Of a DNA stretch of 40,189 nucleotides, positions 7,968 through 16,623 are shown piece after piece. The DNA lies in NCBI GenBank assembly GCA_900465665.1, contig UBJO01000029.1, positions 1-40,189 on the forward strand, given 5' to 3'. The position numbers and the translations under genes are program-made. The DNA is from Hyphomicrobiales bacterium. GTDB lineage: Bacteria; Pseudomonadota; Alphaproteobacteria; Rhizobiales; Rhizobiaceae. The notes under the pieces are model-generated. The model saw nothing but the letters and a program-made list of their open reading frames with translations. It was not told where the DNA came from and searched no databases. The stretch's first letter is position 1; each line of letters begins with the position of its first letter.

Positions 7968-8435
7968 ATGCGTCACGTAGACTTCTCTCCCCTCTATCGT
8001 TCCACCGTCGGTTTCGACCGTCTCTTCACCATGCTCGACAGCCTGGGCCAGCCCGACCAGGGCCAGACCTATCCGCCCTACAATATCGAGCGTACCGGTG
8101 AAAACACCTACCGCATCACAATGGCCGTCGCCGGTTTCGACGAAACCGAAATTTCGATCGAAGCGCAGGCCCATGCTCTCACCGTCAAGGGCGAGAAGAA
8201 TGAAGACAATGCGGAAGGCTCCGAATTCCTCTATCGCGGCATCGCCAAGCGTACCTTCGAGCGTCGCTTCCAGCTTGCCGATCATGTCGAGGTCACGGCT
8301 GCTTCGCTGAAGAACGGTCTGCTCCATATCGACCTTCTTCGCAGCATTCCCGAGGCCATGAAGCCCCGCAAGATCGCGATCGCCGCCGAGCCGGTGAGCG
8401 CGCCGAAGGCCATCGAGGCTCAGGTCACCAACTAA
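7968..8435 (+). CDS. ibpA: Small heat-shock protein Hsp20 (IbpA type)
   Basis: 155 residues with an alpha-crystallin domain at about 38-130: PPYNIERTGENTYRITMAVAGF, LTVKGEK, EFLYRGIAKRTFERRFQLADHVEV and ASLKNGLLHIDL. The C-terminal IAI motif (KIAIAAEP) is the I-X-I anchor used in oligomer assembly. It is an ATP-independent holdase that keeps heat-unfolded proteins refoldable. ATG 7968 follows a strong AGGAGG with 5 bases of spacing. The upstream region has an RpoH promoter and an SD-masking hairpin, so both transcription and translation should respond to heat. In rhizobia this is a class A sHSP, often found in several copies. It is LLRSIPEAMKPRKI here, where the usual form is LVREIPEAMKPRKI. 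Confidence 0.93.
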   Translation: MRHVDFSPLYRSTVGFDRLFTMLDSLGQPDQGQTYPPYNIERTGENTYRITMAVAGFDETEISIEAQAHALTVKGEKNEDNAEGSEFLYRGIAKRTFERRFQLADHVEVTAASLKNGLLHIDLLRSIPEAMKPRKIAIAAEPVSAPKAIEAQVTN

Positions 8436-8473
8436 GTCACCAACGAACCAATCCCTCCCAGGATATGGCAAGG

Positions 8474-8504
8474 AAGCGGCGTCCCCACGGGGCGCCGCTT
8501 TTTT
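8474..8504 (+). terminator. Terminator of hsp20
   Basis: AAGCGGCG and CGCCGCTT pair, with an inner CCC/GGG extension, followed by TTTTTT. It lies about 40 bases beyond the Hsp20 stop. Confidence 0.85.
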
Positions 8505-8538
8505 GTTGTTCGGCACGCCAGGTTGGCGGCGCGTCGGG

Positions 8539-9543
8539 TCACGCCGGGTTGGCGGCCTGTTCCACTTCGGCTGCGGTGGCGCGGCGGTGGTGGGCGGCTG
8601 CATATTTCTGGGCGATGACGGCGCAGACCATCAGCTGGATCTGGTGGAAGAGCATCAGCGGCAGGACGATGGCGCCGATTGCCTGGCCGGCGAAGATGAC
8701 GTTGGCCATGGGGACGCCGCTCGCCAGGCTCTTCTTCGAGCCGCAGAAGGTGATGGTGATCTGGTCGGCTTCGTTGAAGCCCATCAGACGGCTGCCGAAG
8801 GTGGTGGCGCAGAGGACGAGCGCCAGCAGAACCATGTCGGCGACGATGACAACCGCGATATCGGACAGCGAGAAGGTGTGCCACAGGCCCTCGACGACGG
8901 CGGTCGAGAAGGCGAGGTAGACGACCATCAGGATCGAGCCGCGGTCGACGGGCATCAGGATCTTCTTCTTGGCGCGGATCCAGTCGCCGATCCAGGGCTG
9001 CAGCACCTGGCCGACGATGAAGGGGAGCAGCAGCTGCGTGAAGATCTGCAGCAACGCATCCCAGGAAAAGCCGCCATGGCCGCCGACAGAGAAAAGCAGG
9101 CCGACGAGAAGCGGGGTCAGGAACATGCCGAAGATGTTCGACGCCGAGGCCGAGCAGATCGCGGCCGGCACGTTGCCGCCGGCCATCGAGGTGAAGGCGA
9201 TCGAGGACTGTACCGTGGATGGCAGCACGCAGAGGAAGAGAATGCCGAGATAGAGCGAATGCGGCAGGATCGTTTCAGGAATGAAGCCGAGACCCATGCC
9301 GAGCAGCGGGAAGACGCCGAAGGTGGTGAGCAGGATGACCAGATGCAGCCGCCAGTGCAGCAGGCCGGCGATCACCACGTCGCGTGACAGGCGCGCGCCG
9401 TGCAGGAAGAAGAGAGCCGCGATCGCGATGGTCGTCGCCGTGCCGAAGTAGTGGGCGAAGGCGCCGCTTGCCGGCAGGATCGATGCAAGGATGACCGTGC
9501 AGACCAGGAGGATCGTGAAAGTATCGGGCAGGAAACGGCGCAT
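8539..9543 (-). CDS. Bile acid:sodium symporter-like transporter (YfeH/SBF_like family)
   Basis: 334 residues with about ten hydrophobic segments, an inner-membrane carrier. The signature region LPSTVQSSIAFTSMAGGNVPAAICSASASN (about 107-136) and the later GSKKSLASGVPMA are hallmarks of the SBF_like (YfeH) branch of the bile-acid/Na+ symporter superfamily. Bacterial members move organic anions; the substrate of this branch is not settled. The gene is divergent from a LysR regulator 113 bases away, a classic regulator/target arrangement. The C-terminus is short and Ala-rich. The RBS is weak. Confidence 0.85.
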   Translation of the reverse strand: MRRFLPDTFTILLVCTVILASILPASGAFAHYFGTATTIAIAALFFLHGARLSRDVVIAGLLHWRLHLVILLTTFGVFPLLGMGLGFIPETILPHSLYLGILFLCVLPSTVQSSIAFTSMAGGNVPAAICSASASNIFGMFLTPLLVGLLFSVGGHGGFSWDALLQIFTQLLLPFIVGQVLQPWIGDWIRAKKKILMPVDRGSILMVVYLAFSTAVVEGLWHTFSLSDIAVVIVADMVLLALVLCATTFGSRLMGFNEADQITITFCGSKKSLASGVPMANVIFAGQAIGAIVLPLMLFHQIQLMVCAVIAQKYAAAHHRRATAAEVEQAANPA

Positions 9544-9615
9544 GGGCTTAGTCTCGGCTTGTTCGGCATTGTAGCCGGCTTTTGATGGATCAATCCTGTT
9601 TCTTCCATTATGATA

Positions 9616-9643
9616 CGCGATGCAAGAAATAACAGTTATCGCG
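9616..9643. promoter_or_regulatory. Dyad in the LysR/transporter divergent region
   Basis: CGCGAT (9616-9621) and ATCGCG (9638-9643) form an inverted repeat 16 bases apart, between the two divergent start codons. It ends 13 bases before the LysR start codon. It is a candidate LysR binding site, but LysR boxes usually have shorter T-N11-A geometry, so this is tentative. Confidence 0.35.
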
Positions 9644-9656
9644 AAGCGGGATAATC

Positions 9657-10511
9657 ATGCTTGATCTTACGCAATTGCGCAGCTTCGTCGCCGTCGAGCA
9701 GATGGGGAGCTTCACGCTGGCCGCCGAGCGGCTGGGGCTTGGGCAATCCACCGTCAGCCAGCATATCCAGCGGCTGGAGACCTCGGTCGGGCGGCGGCTG
9801 CTCGCCCGCGATACGCACAAGGTGGTCCTGACCACGGATGGCGAGGCGCTGCTGTCGCATGCGCGCGCCATGCTTTCGATCGAGGGGCAGGTGCAATCGC
9901 TGTTCGGCGGCCGCAGCCTGCGCGGCAAGCTGCGGCTGGGGGTGTCGGAGGATTTCGTCACCAGCCAGCTGCCCGGCGTGCTTGAGGATTTCGTGCGCTC
10001 GCACCCGTCGGTAGATCTGGAGTTGACGGTGGCGCTCTCGGGTGTGCTTTATGAAATGCAGGACAATGGCGAGATCGATCTGGTGCTCGCCAAGCGGCGG
10101 CTGGGTGACGCGCGGGGACGGCTGGTCTATCGCGAGCCGCTGGTATGGCTGGCGCGCGATCCCGATCACATCATGAGCGCGTCGCCTTTGCCGCTGATCG
10201 CCTTTCCGCCGCCGAGTGTGACGCGGGCGATCTCGCTTGAGGCGCTGGGGCGGCACCAGATTTCCTGGCGGATCGTCTGCACCTGTGGGAGCCTGAGCGG
10301 GCTGACGGCGGCTGCGCGCGCCGGGATGGGCGTGCTCGTGCAGCCGCGCAGCATGGCGCCATCGGGGCTGAAGGTGATCGGCAAGGGCAAGCTGCCCGTG
10401 CTCGAGGATGTCGAGTTCGTGCTGGTGCCGCGCAAGGGGGCGGACCAGGCGCTGGTATCGGCGCTGTCGGACGATATTCTCTCCAAGGTCAGGAGCCTCA
10501 GGTCGAGCTGA
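9657..10511 (+). CDS. LysR-family transcriptional regulator
   Basis: 284 residues. The N-terminal winged helix (1-60) reads MLDLTQLRSFVAVEQMGSF and GQSTVSQHIQRLE, the standard LysR recognition helix. Residues about 90-284 form the periplasmic-binding-like effector domain (LRGKLRLGVSEDF, DLVLAKRR, AARAGMGVLVQPRSM). It probably controls the divergent SBF-type transporter and itself. The effector is unknown. Confidence 0.88.
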   Translation: MLDLTQLRSFVAVEQMGSFTLAAERLGLGQSTVSQHIQRLETSVGRRLLARDTHKVVLTTDGEALLSHARAMLSIEGQVQSLFGGRSLRGKLRLGVSEDFVTSQLPGVLEDFVRSHPSVDLELTVALSGVLYEMQDNGEIDLVLAKRRLGDARGRLVYREPLVWLARDPDHIMSASPLPLIAFPPPSVTRAISLEALGRHQISWRIVCTCGSLSGLTAAARAGMGVLVQPRSMAPSGLKVIGKGKLPVLEDVEFVLVPRKGADQALVSALSDDILSKVRSLRSS

Positions 10512-10668
10512 GATCGTCTGGCCGCCCGGATAGCGCGATATGTGGTTAATCGATTGCCCGGCATTTTAAGTATCCCTCAACCCTGTCGCTTAGGCTTCTG
10601 GTTACCTTGGACCCCTTAGTTTGGTCCTCGCTCAAGGTCGACGTTCGGGGCTACAGGGAGAACGGACG

Positions 10669-10797
10669 ATGGTATATGGAGCGCTCTTCGTCTCCGGGCT
10701 GGTCGCCTGCGTGATGCTCATCGTCGTGGCCGGCCACGATAGCAAGACGACGGATAACGGGGCGCCGCCCTCCGCCGTGATGCTGCATCAGAATTAG
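10669..10797 (+). CDS. 42-residue single-pass membrane microprotein
   Basis: ATG 10669 to TAG 10797. The peptide starts MVYGALFVSGLVACVMLIVV, a single strong transmembrane helix, then a short charged/polar tail (AGHDSKTTDNGAPP). GGGAG lies 8 bases before the ATG. It follows the LysR gene and precedes a strong hairpin. The good RBS and coherent membrane-peptide composition argue for a real small gene; function is unknown. Confidence 0.55.
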   Translation: MVYGALFVSGLVACVMLIVVAGHDSKTTDNGAPPSAVMLHQN

Positions 10798-10829
10798 ACG
10801 TTTGCGAGAATCAACTCGACGATCTCGAT

Positions 10830-10866
10830 AGTGGTGATCCGCCGCCCTCGGGCGCGGATCACCATT
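10830..10866 (+). terminator. Strong hairpin after the microprotein gene
   Basis: TGGTGATCCGC (10832-10842) pairs perfectly with GCGGATCACCA (10854-10864), extended by a G-U and an A-T pair. No T-run follows, so it may act as a weak terminator, a transcript 3' end or a folded RNA element. Confidence 0.45.
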
Positions 10867-11029
10867 GTCATTCACGCATCATTGCAATGGCTTTCGCGGC
10901 GTTGCCTTCACCGGCTGCGATTTTCCAGACTTCGGTAGCCGTTGCCATAAATGACTGCAGTCGGCCCTAACCGGTCATTGACCAAATGAAATTCGGCCCT
11001 CACCTTCTAAGCATCAAAGTTGCTGACAG

Positions 11030-11402
11030 CCCACTCTGAGGTACTTCTCGATAGCAGAATGGCGCGATCTGACTAACGATGAATAGCAATGCATTGAATC
11101 ATTGTTGTATGCCACCAATTGGGCCGACGTTTGGAGAGTCAAAGAAATCATCGGCCGCGTACTCGCCGAATTTGGGTCATTGGCTCTGACAGCGAGGTGC
11201 TCGGAAAGACCCCGACCTGAAAACAAGTCCTATTTTATCGGCATATTTTGCCGACGATGGTGACGAAGAAATTCCCGGCGGCGAAATACTCTTGTTTGAA
11301 AAAGATGGTTTCTTGACCGAACTTCAAATCTATCGAGGACGATGGCGTCCACTCAGGGGCGACCTCGATCCAAAGAGGATTTTTATGATCCGGGAGATTT
11401 AA
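11030..11402 (+). pseudogene. Broken gene, possibly DUF6984-like / immunity-type remnant
   Basis: Two frames together read like one protein. The first frame has YFSIAEWRDLTNDE, then an in-frame TAG (11084-11086), then QCIESLLYATNWADVWRVKE and VLAEFGSLAL. A +1 shift between about 11170 and 11235 brings ILSAYFADDGDEEIPGGEI, LLFEKDGFLTELQIYRGRWR and PLRGDLDPKRIFMIREI, ending at TAA 11400-11402. The layout LT.DE...I..LL, then EFGSL, then LLFEKDG.LTEL.IYRG resembles small bacterial proteins of the DUF6984 / interbacterial-immunity kind. That family name is recalled, not searched. No start codon fits the C-terminal frame. Confidence 0.45.
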
Positions 11403-11481
11403 GTTCAATCCTCAGCGATAAACGCACGGTTAATTAAACATCGTCGAGTACAACCTTCGCAGGTTAAATATTCGGTTTGAC

Positions 11482-12216
11482 ATGGTTCGATTTATTACAA
11501 TCGCCGCGACCATACTGATGGCCCTTGCCTTCCTTGCCCGATGCGAGAAGCTAGGTTTTCACCATTGGGAATGGCACCAAAAACTGACGGTGGTCGTCGA
11601 TACTCCCGATGGACCTAAGACCGGGAGTTCCGTTGTCGGGATCGAGATGAGCGTAGGGCCGCGCTGGTCGCAACTCATCGATGCTGGGAGATTGACGATG
11701 CAGGGCGAGGCGGCAGCCGTCGAGGTTTCGCCGGGCAAATATCTATTCGCACTCCTCGATAACTACGACGGGTCCACAGCTCTCAAGATGTTCCCTATGC
11801 GCGGCAAGCCCCGCGGCATGGAAGAGGAGGAATACTACAGGCGGATCGACGAGATGGTAACTTCACGGCAAACTGTCGAACTTCCCGTCGAGTACTTTCC
11901 GCTGCTTGTCAGTTTTCGCGATTTGTCTAACCCAATGAGTGTGGTTGCCGCAGGCCCAGTCAGTTTCAAGGGCTTGGATTTCCCCACTGTCGCTGAGCCA
12001 CGTGACCTCTCTCGAATATTCGGCCCCGGATACTCGATACAGTCCATAACGCTCAGCATTGTGGACGATGAGGTCACCGATGGCGTGATTGATCGGATAC
12101 TGCCATGGCTTGACCAGTATCGCGACAAGGCTCTCGATGGCAGGTCGATACGGACCATCGAGGCGACTAATCAGCTCGCGAACTCCTTGGGATCGGGTTC
12201 CTTTCGATTAAAGTGA
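11482..12216 (+). CDS. Uncharacterised exported protein
   Basis: 244 residues; I do not recognise the family. The N-terminus MVRFITIAATILMALAFLARC is a signal/anchor with a Cys at residue 21, but no proper lipobox, so lipidation is doubtful. The mature part is mixed polar and acidic, has no further membrane segments, and includes WHQKLTVVVDTPDGPKTGSS and repeated beta-strand-like stretches. The upstream RBS is poor. The stretch from about 10.9 to 12.3 kb is AT-richer than its neighbours, and this gene sits directly after a broken gene. Together these point to an accessory segment. Confidence 0.65.
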   Translation: MVRFITIAATILMALAFLARCEKLGFHHWEWHQKLTVVVDTPDGPKTGSSVVGIEMSVGPRWSQLIDAGRLTMQGEAAAVEVSPGKYLFALLDNYDGSTALKMFPMRGKPRGMEEEEYYRRIDEMVTSRQTVELPVEYFPLLVSFRDLSNPMSVVAAGPVSFKGLDFPTVAEPRDLSRIFGPGYSIQSITLSIVDDEVTDGVIDRILPWLDQYRDKALDGRSIRTIEATNQLANSLGSGSFRLK

Positions 12217-12356
12217 CTAGATGTCCAGAAACGCAAACCACACATGTCCGCTTCTGGCGCAAAGCCGCCGCGCACTGGCTTGGTGGCGTCTGAGACCGAA
12301 CTCCGCGATTTTCGGCCGGCACACAAAAATGTCGCAGCGAAATCCCCGGTCATCCG

Positions 12357-12379
12357 GATCAAAGTTTGATCTATGTCAA
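12357..12379. promoter_or_regulatory. FNR/FixK-like box overlapping a second palindrome before cyoA
   Basis: TTGAT-CTAT-GTCAA (12366-12379) fits the FNR/FixK consensus TTGAT-N4-ATCAA with one mismatch (TTGA-N6-TCAA intact). It overlaps GATCAAA-G-TTTGATC (12357-12371), a perfect 15-base palindrome. Both lie 35-57 bases before the cyoA start codon. If FixK/FnrN bound here it would cover the promoter region, so repression of the low-affinity oxidase at low oxygen is the more natural reading. Confidence 0.65.
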
Positions 12380-12413
12380 AGCTGCCGCGCGGGGGGCGAC
12401 ATAGCTTCCGGGC

Positions 12414-13556
12414 ATGCGCCAGAAAACATTCATATCACGAAATTTTCGCCGGTTTGTCGCACCTCTTGCGCTGCTTCCTCTCAGCGGTTGCAATATGGTG
12501 GTGATGAACCCAACGGGGGATATCGCTCTTCAGGAGCGTAACCTCATCCTCGTCGCACTCGGCATGATGCTTCTCGTCGTCATTCCGGTGTTGACCCTGA
12601 TCGTGGTCTTCGCGTTCCGATACCGCAAGGGCCGAGCGCCCGAGAAGTATGATCCGAACTTCACCCATTCGGCACCGATCGAAGTGGTGGTCTGGTCGAT
12701 CCCGCTCCTGATCATCGCGTGTCTCGGCGTGGTCACATGGATCACCACCCACAGCCTCGATCCGTTCCGCCCACTCGATCGAATTTCCGCCGACAAGCCG
12801 CTGGCCAAGGACCACAAGCCTCTCGACATCCAGGTCGTCGCCATGGATTGGAAGTGGCTCTTCATCTATCCCGAACAAGGCATCGCGACCGTCAACGAGT
12901 TGGCACTCCCGGTCGATGTCCCCGTACGTTTCTCCATCACCTCGACCAACCAGTTCAACACCTTCTCGGCGCCCACGCTGGCGGGCATGATCTATGCGAT
13001 GCCGGGCATGAAATCGATGTTGCACGCCGTGCTCAATGCACCGGGCGACAGCTGGGGCTACTCCGGCAACTACACCGGCGCCGGCTATTCCGACATGCGG
13101 TTCAAGCTGCACGGTGTCGATCAGGCAGGGTTCGACCAATGGGCCGCGGGGATAAAGGCCGCGGGCGAGACGCTGTCGACCGATCGTTACGTCGAACTGG
13201 ACAAGCCGAGCGAGAAGGTGCCCGTCATGCACTTCTCCACCGTCGCCTCCGGTCTCTTTGATCGCGTTCTCAACCGTTGCGTGGTCGCCGGCACCGAATG
13301 CGCCGCCGACATCATGAAGAAGGATCGCGCGCTCGACCGCGACAATGGCGGCATGTTCGCGCCGCAGCCCATGGATCATTCAGCCATGCAAGTCAGCGAC
13401 GGCCCGATGAGCCAGGGCATGCCATCCATGAGCCACACCTCGACATCCGGCGACGTCACCGCCGCCGTTCCGGCCGCTCATGACCACACCAACACCGGCA
13501 CCAACAATGGCGCGCTCGCCGCGCCTGAACAGCAGGGTTCCAATGCAAGACCATAG
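12414..13556 (+). CDS. cyoA: Cytochrome o ubiquinol oxidase subunit II
   Basis: 380 residues. A lipoprotein signal ends in LLPLSGC (Cys26). Two membrane helices at about 43-63 and 86-106 flank the [13 protein letters not shown] loop. The periplasmic cupredoxin domain includes [26 protein letters not shown] and [24 protein letters not shown]. The Cys/His set of a CuA centre is absent, so this is a quinol-type and not a cytochrome c-type subunit. It is longer than E. coli CyoA (315) because of a C-terminal tail from about residue 312 rich in His, Met, Ser and Asp ([29 protein letters not shown]), possibly metal-binding. The stop overlaps the start of cyoB by 14 bases. Confidence 0.95.
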   Translation: MRQKTFISRNFRRFVAPLALLPLSGCNMVVMNPTGDIALQERNLILVALGMMLLVVIPVLTLIVVFAFRYRKGRAPEKYDPNFTHSAPIEVVVWSIPLLIIACLGVVTWITTHSLDPFRPLDRISADKPLAKDHKPLDIQVVAMDWKWLFIYPEQGIATVNELALPVDVPVRFSITSTNQFNTFSAPTLAGMIYAMPGMKSMLHAVLNAPGDSWGYSGNYTGAGYSDMRFKLHGVDQAGFDQWAAGIKAAGETLSTDRYVELDKPSEKVPVMHFSTVASGLFDRVLNRCVVAGTECAADIMKKDRALDRDNGGMFAPQPMDHSAMQVSDGPMSQGMPSMSHTSTSGDVTAAVPAAHDHTNTGTNNGALAAPEQQGSNARP

Positions 13557-15543
13557 CTTCACCACGACAGTCTTCGGGCGGCTTACGCTCGAATCGCTGC
13601 CGATCCACGAGCCGATCCTTGTCGGCACTTTCATCGCGGTCGCCGCGCTCGGTCTGATCATCGTCGCCGCACTCACCTACTTCCGGCTCTGGGGCTATCT
13701 CTGGAAGGAGTGGTTCACCTCCGTCGATCACAAGAGGATCGGCATCATGTACATCGTGCTGGCGATCATCATGCTGCTGCGCGGCTTCTCCGATGCCGTG
13801 ATGATGCGCCTGCAACAGGCCGTTGCTTTCGGTGGCAACGAGGGCTTCCTGCACTCGAGCCACTACGACCAGATCTTCACCGCCCACGGAACGATCATGA
13901 TCTTCTTCGTGGCGATCCCGCTGGTCGTCGGCATCGTCAACTTCGTCATGCCGCTGCAGATCGGCGCGCGCGACGTCGCCTTCCCCTATCTGAACAACCT
14001 CAGCTTCTGGCTGACCGTCGCAGGTTCGGTTCTGGTGATGATCTCGCTGTTCGTCGGCGAATTCGCACGCACCGGCTGGCTGTCCTACGCGCCGCTGGCT
14101 GAGAAAGCCTTCAGTCCGGATACCGGGGTCGACTATTATCTGTGGTCGCTCGAAATCGCCGGCATCGGCACCACGCTCTCGGCCGTCAACATGGTGGCAA
14201 CCGTCATCAAGATGCGCGCGCCCGGCATGAGCCTGATGAAGATGCCCGTCTTCACCTGGACCGCGCTTTGCAGCAACGTCCTCGCCATCGCCATCTTCCC
14301 GGCGCTGACGGCAGCCTTCTTCCTGCTGCTGCTCGACCGCTATCTCGACACCGCCTTCTTCATCAATGATCTCGGCGGCAATGCGATGCTCTACTGGAAC
14401 ATGGTGTGGATGTGGGGTCACCCAGAGGTCTACGTCCTGATCCTGCCGGCCTTCGGCATCTATTCGGAAATCACCTCGACCTTCACCGGCAAGCGCCTGT
14501 TCGGCTACGGGTCGATGGTCTACGCCACGGTGGTCATCACCATTCTCTCGTACCTCGTCTGGCTGCACCACTATTTCACCATGGGATCGGGCGCGAGCGT
14601 CAACGCCTTCTTCGGGATCGCCACGATGGTGATCGCCATTCCGACCGGGGCGAAGGTGTTCAACTGGCTGTTCACGATGTTCCGCGGCGAAATCCGCTTT
14701 GAACTGCCGATGATGTGGGTCGTGGCGTTCATGCTGACCTTCGTGGTCGGTGGCATGACGGGCGTGCTTCTCGCCGTGCCGGCTGCCGACTTCGTGCTGC
14801 ATAACTCGCTGTTCCTCGTGGCGCACTTCCACAACACCATCATCGGCGGCGTCGTCTTCGGTCTCTTCGCCGGCATGACCTACTGGTTCCCGAAGGCCTT
14901 CGGCTTCAAGATGGACGAGTTCTGGGGCAAGGTTGCCTTCTGGGGCTGGGTCATCGGCTACTGGGTCGCCTGGACACCGATCTACATCGTCGGCCTGATG
15001 GGAACCACACGCCGCGTCAACCACTTCGACGACCCGACGCTGCAGCCTTACTTCGTCATCGCGCTGATCGGCGCCGTGATCATCCTCATCGGTGTGCTCG
15101 GCTTTGTCATGGCGATCGTCATGGGCATCGTGAAGCGCAACAAGCTGCGTGATGTCACCGGCGACCCCTGGGGCGGCCGTACGCTGGAATGGTCGACGAC
15201 TTCGCCTCCGCCTGCCTACAACTTCGCGATCACGCCCGTCGTCTACGAACTCGACGCCTGGCACGACATGAAGGAGCATGGCTACAAGCACCCGACCGAA
15301 GGCTTCCGCCCCGTCCACATGCCGCGCAATACAGCCACCGGCGTCGTCGTTGCGGCACTCGCCACGGCACTGGGCTTCGGCATGATCTGGTACATGTGGT
15401 GGCTGGCCGCCATCAGCTTCGCCGGCATCCTCGTCGTCTCGATCGTCCACACCTTCAACTACAGCCGCGATCATTACATCCCGGCCGATGCGATCGCGCT
15501 TACCGAAGGCAAGCGTGCGCAGCAGCCGGCAGCGAGGGCCTGA
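13543..15543 (+). CDS. cyoB: Cytochrome o ubiquinol oxidase subunit I
   Basis: 666 residues, close to E. coli CyoB (663) with a constant offset of 9. Visible residues are the quinol-site R80, D84, H107 and Q110; heme b ligand H115; D-channel D144; CuB ligand H293 with cross-linked Y297 in WGHPEVY; H342 and H343; K-channel K371; and H428/H430 in AHFHN. All catalytic and proton-path residues are therefore intact, and the quinol-site residues show it oxidises ubiquinol. It is the heme-copper core that reduces oxygen to water and pumps protons. ATG 13543 has AGGG upstream and overlaps cyoA; an upstream in-frame ATG at 13480 lies inside cyoA. Confidence 0.97.
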   Translation: MQDHSFTTTVFGRLTLESLPIHEPILVGTFIAVAALGLIIVAALTYFRLWGYLWKEWFTSVDHKRIGIMYIVLAIIMLLRGFSDAVMMRLQQAVAFGGNEGFLHSSHYDQIFTAHGTIMIFFVAIPLVVGIVNFVMPLQIGARDVAFPYLNNLSFWLTVAGSVLVMISLFVGEFARTGWLSYAPLAEKAFSPDTGVDYYLWSLEIAGIGTTLSAVNMVATVIKMRAPGMSLMKMPVFTWTALCSNVLAIAIFPALTAAFFLLLLDRYLDTAFFINDLGGNAMLYWNMVWMWGHPEVYVLILPAFGIYSEITSTFTGKRLFGYGSMVYATVVITILSYLVWLHHYFTMGSGASVNAFFGIATMVIAIPTGAKVFNWLFTMFRGEIRFELPMMWVVAFMLTFVVGGMTGVLLAVPAADFVLHNSLFLVAHFHNTIIGGVVFGLFAGMTYWFPKAFGFKMDEFWGKVAFWGWVIGYWVAWTPIYIVGLMGTTRRVNHFDDPTLQPYFVIALIGAVIILIGVLGFVMAIVMGIVKRNKLRDVTGDPWGGRTLEWSTTSPPPAYNFAITPVVYELDAWHDMKEHGYKHPTEGFRPVHMPRNTATGVVVAALATALGFGMIWYMWWLAAISFAGILVVSIVHTFNYSRDHYIPADAIALTEGKRAQQPAARA

Positions 15544-15544
15544 C

Positions 15545-16174
15545 ATGACCATTCAACTCGTCAAGAAGGACGCCCCACGCGTCTATCACCTGCCCGAAGC
15601 CGAGGAGCATTATCACAGTGGCGGCGCCACGATGCTCGGCTTCTGGATCTACCTGATGAGCGATGCGCTGATCTTCGCCTCGCTGTTTGCCGTCTATGGA
15701 ACGCTCAGCCGCAATTATGCGGGTGGGCCTCCGCCTCAGCATCTGTTCGAGCTGCCGCTGGTGGCGCTGAACACCGGCTTCCTGCTCGCATCGTCGATCG
15801 TGCTTTCGCTCGGCATGCAAGCGATGGCAGCCGGACGGACGGCCACCATGTGGCGGCTGCTTGCCGTCACCGGCGTGCTCGGCGCGGCGTTCCTTTGCGT
15901 GGAGCTCTACGAGTTCTCGTCGCTGATCGCAGAGGGGGCAACGCCGCAGCGCAGTGCCTTCCTGTCGGCCTTCTTCACGCTGGTTGGTACGCACGGCCTG
16001 CACGTCCTGTTCGGCCTGATCTGGCTGGTCACGCTCCTGGTGCAGATCGCCCAGCGCGGACTGAATGAGGACAACAAGCGTCGCCTGATGTGCCTGTCGA
16101 TGTTCTGGCACTTCCTCGACATCATCTGGATCGGCGTCTTCACCGTCGTCTACCTGTTTGGAGCACTTCGTTGA
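15545..16174 (+). CDS. cyoC: Cytochrome o ubiquinol oxidase subunit III
   Basis: 209 residues with five hydrophobic helices, the normal bo3-type subunit III length. Motifs are GGATMLGFWIYLMSDALIFA near the N-terminus, FELPLVALNTGFLLASS, FTLVGTHGLHVLFGLIW and MFWHFLDIIWIGVFTVVYLFG at the end. It stabilises the subunit I/II core. It begins one base after the cyoB stop and its TGA overlaps the TTG start of cyoD. Confidence 0.95.
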   Translation: MTIQLVKKDAPRVYHLPEAEEHYHSGGATMLGFWIYLMSDALIFASLFAVYGTLSRNYAGGPPPQHLFELPLVALNTGFLLASSIVLSLGMQAMAAGRTATMWRLLAVTGVLGAAFLCVELYEFSSLIAEGATPQRSAFLSAFFTLVGTHGLHVLFGLIWLVTLLVQIAQRGLNEDNKRRLMCLSMFWHFLDIIWIGVFTVVYLFGALR

Positions 16175-16524
16175 GCACACATCATCACACCGAACCCGCT
16201 CACGGCAGCAAGGGCAGCATCTGGACCGGCTCGATCCTGTCGATCATCCTGACGGTCATTCCGTTCTGGCTGGTCATGTCCGGGGCGCTGGAAAATGCCG
16301 CGGCGACCACCGTGATCATCTTCGCGCTGGCCATCGCGCAGATCATCGTCCACGTCGTCTGCTTCCTGCATGTCGACAGCCGCGCGGAGAACGGCTGGAC
16401 GCTGATCGCCTTCATCTTCACGGCCATCATCGTGGTCATCACGATCGTCGGCACGATCTGGGTCATGTACAACATGAACGTGAACATGATGCCGATGAGC
16501 GCGGGCGAAATGCGCAACATGTAG
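16171..16524 (+). CDS. cyoD: Cytochrome o ubiquinol oxidase subunit IV
   Basis: 117 residues. The protein starts at TTG 16171 (TTGA overlap with the cyoC stop; GGAG 9 bases upstream). A short His-rich N-terminus (STHHHTEPAHGSKGS) is followed by three transmembrane helices and a Met-rich tail (MYNMNVNMMPMSAGEMRNM). The family motif IVHVVCFLHVDSRAENGW is present. It supports CuB insertion and assembly of the oxidase. The operon stops here: no cyoE heme-O synthase follows, so that gene must lie elsewhere. Confidence 0.93.
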   Translation: MSTHHHTEPAHGSKGSIWTGSILSIILTVIPFWLVMSGALENAAATTVIIFALAIAQIIVHVVCFLHVDSRAENGWTLIAFIFTAIIVVITIVGTIWVMYNMNVNMMPMSAGEMRNM

Positions 16525-16566
16525 GCGAGGAGTGCGCGCCGCATGGCTGGGTGCGGCGCCATGAGG

Positions 16567-16598
16567 ATCGGCCCGGTGATTTCGATCACCGGGCCGAT
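16567..16598. terminator. Terminator between cyoD and ltaE
   Basis: A perfect 13-bp stem, ATCGGCCCGGTGA with TCACCGGGCCGAT, and a 6-base loop. It is placed between the convergent genes. No long T-run follows, but the stem is very stable. Confidence 0.6.
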
Positions 16599-16623
16599 CG
16601 GCGTTTATGGGCTTGGGATCAGC

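Noticed and set aside
13456..15552. A 698-codon open frame antisense to cyoB
   Set aside because: It is rich in D/H/R/G/E with no domain, which is typical of the shadow of a GC-rich membrane-protein gene. CyoB on the other strand has every catalytic residue.
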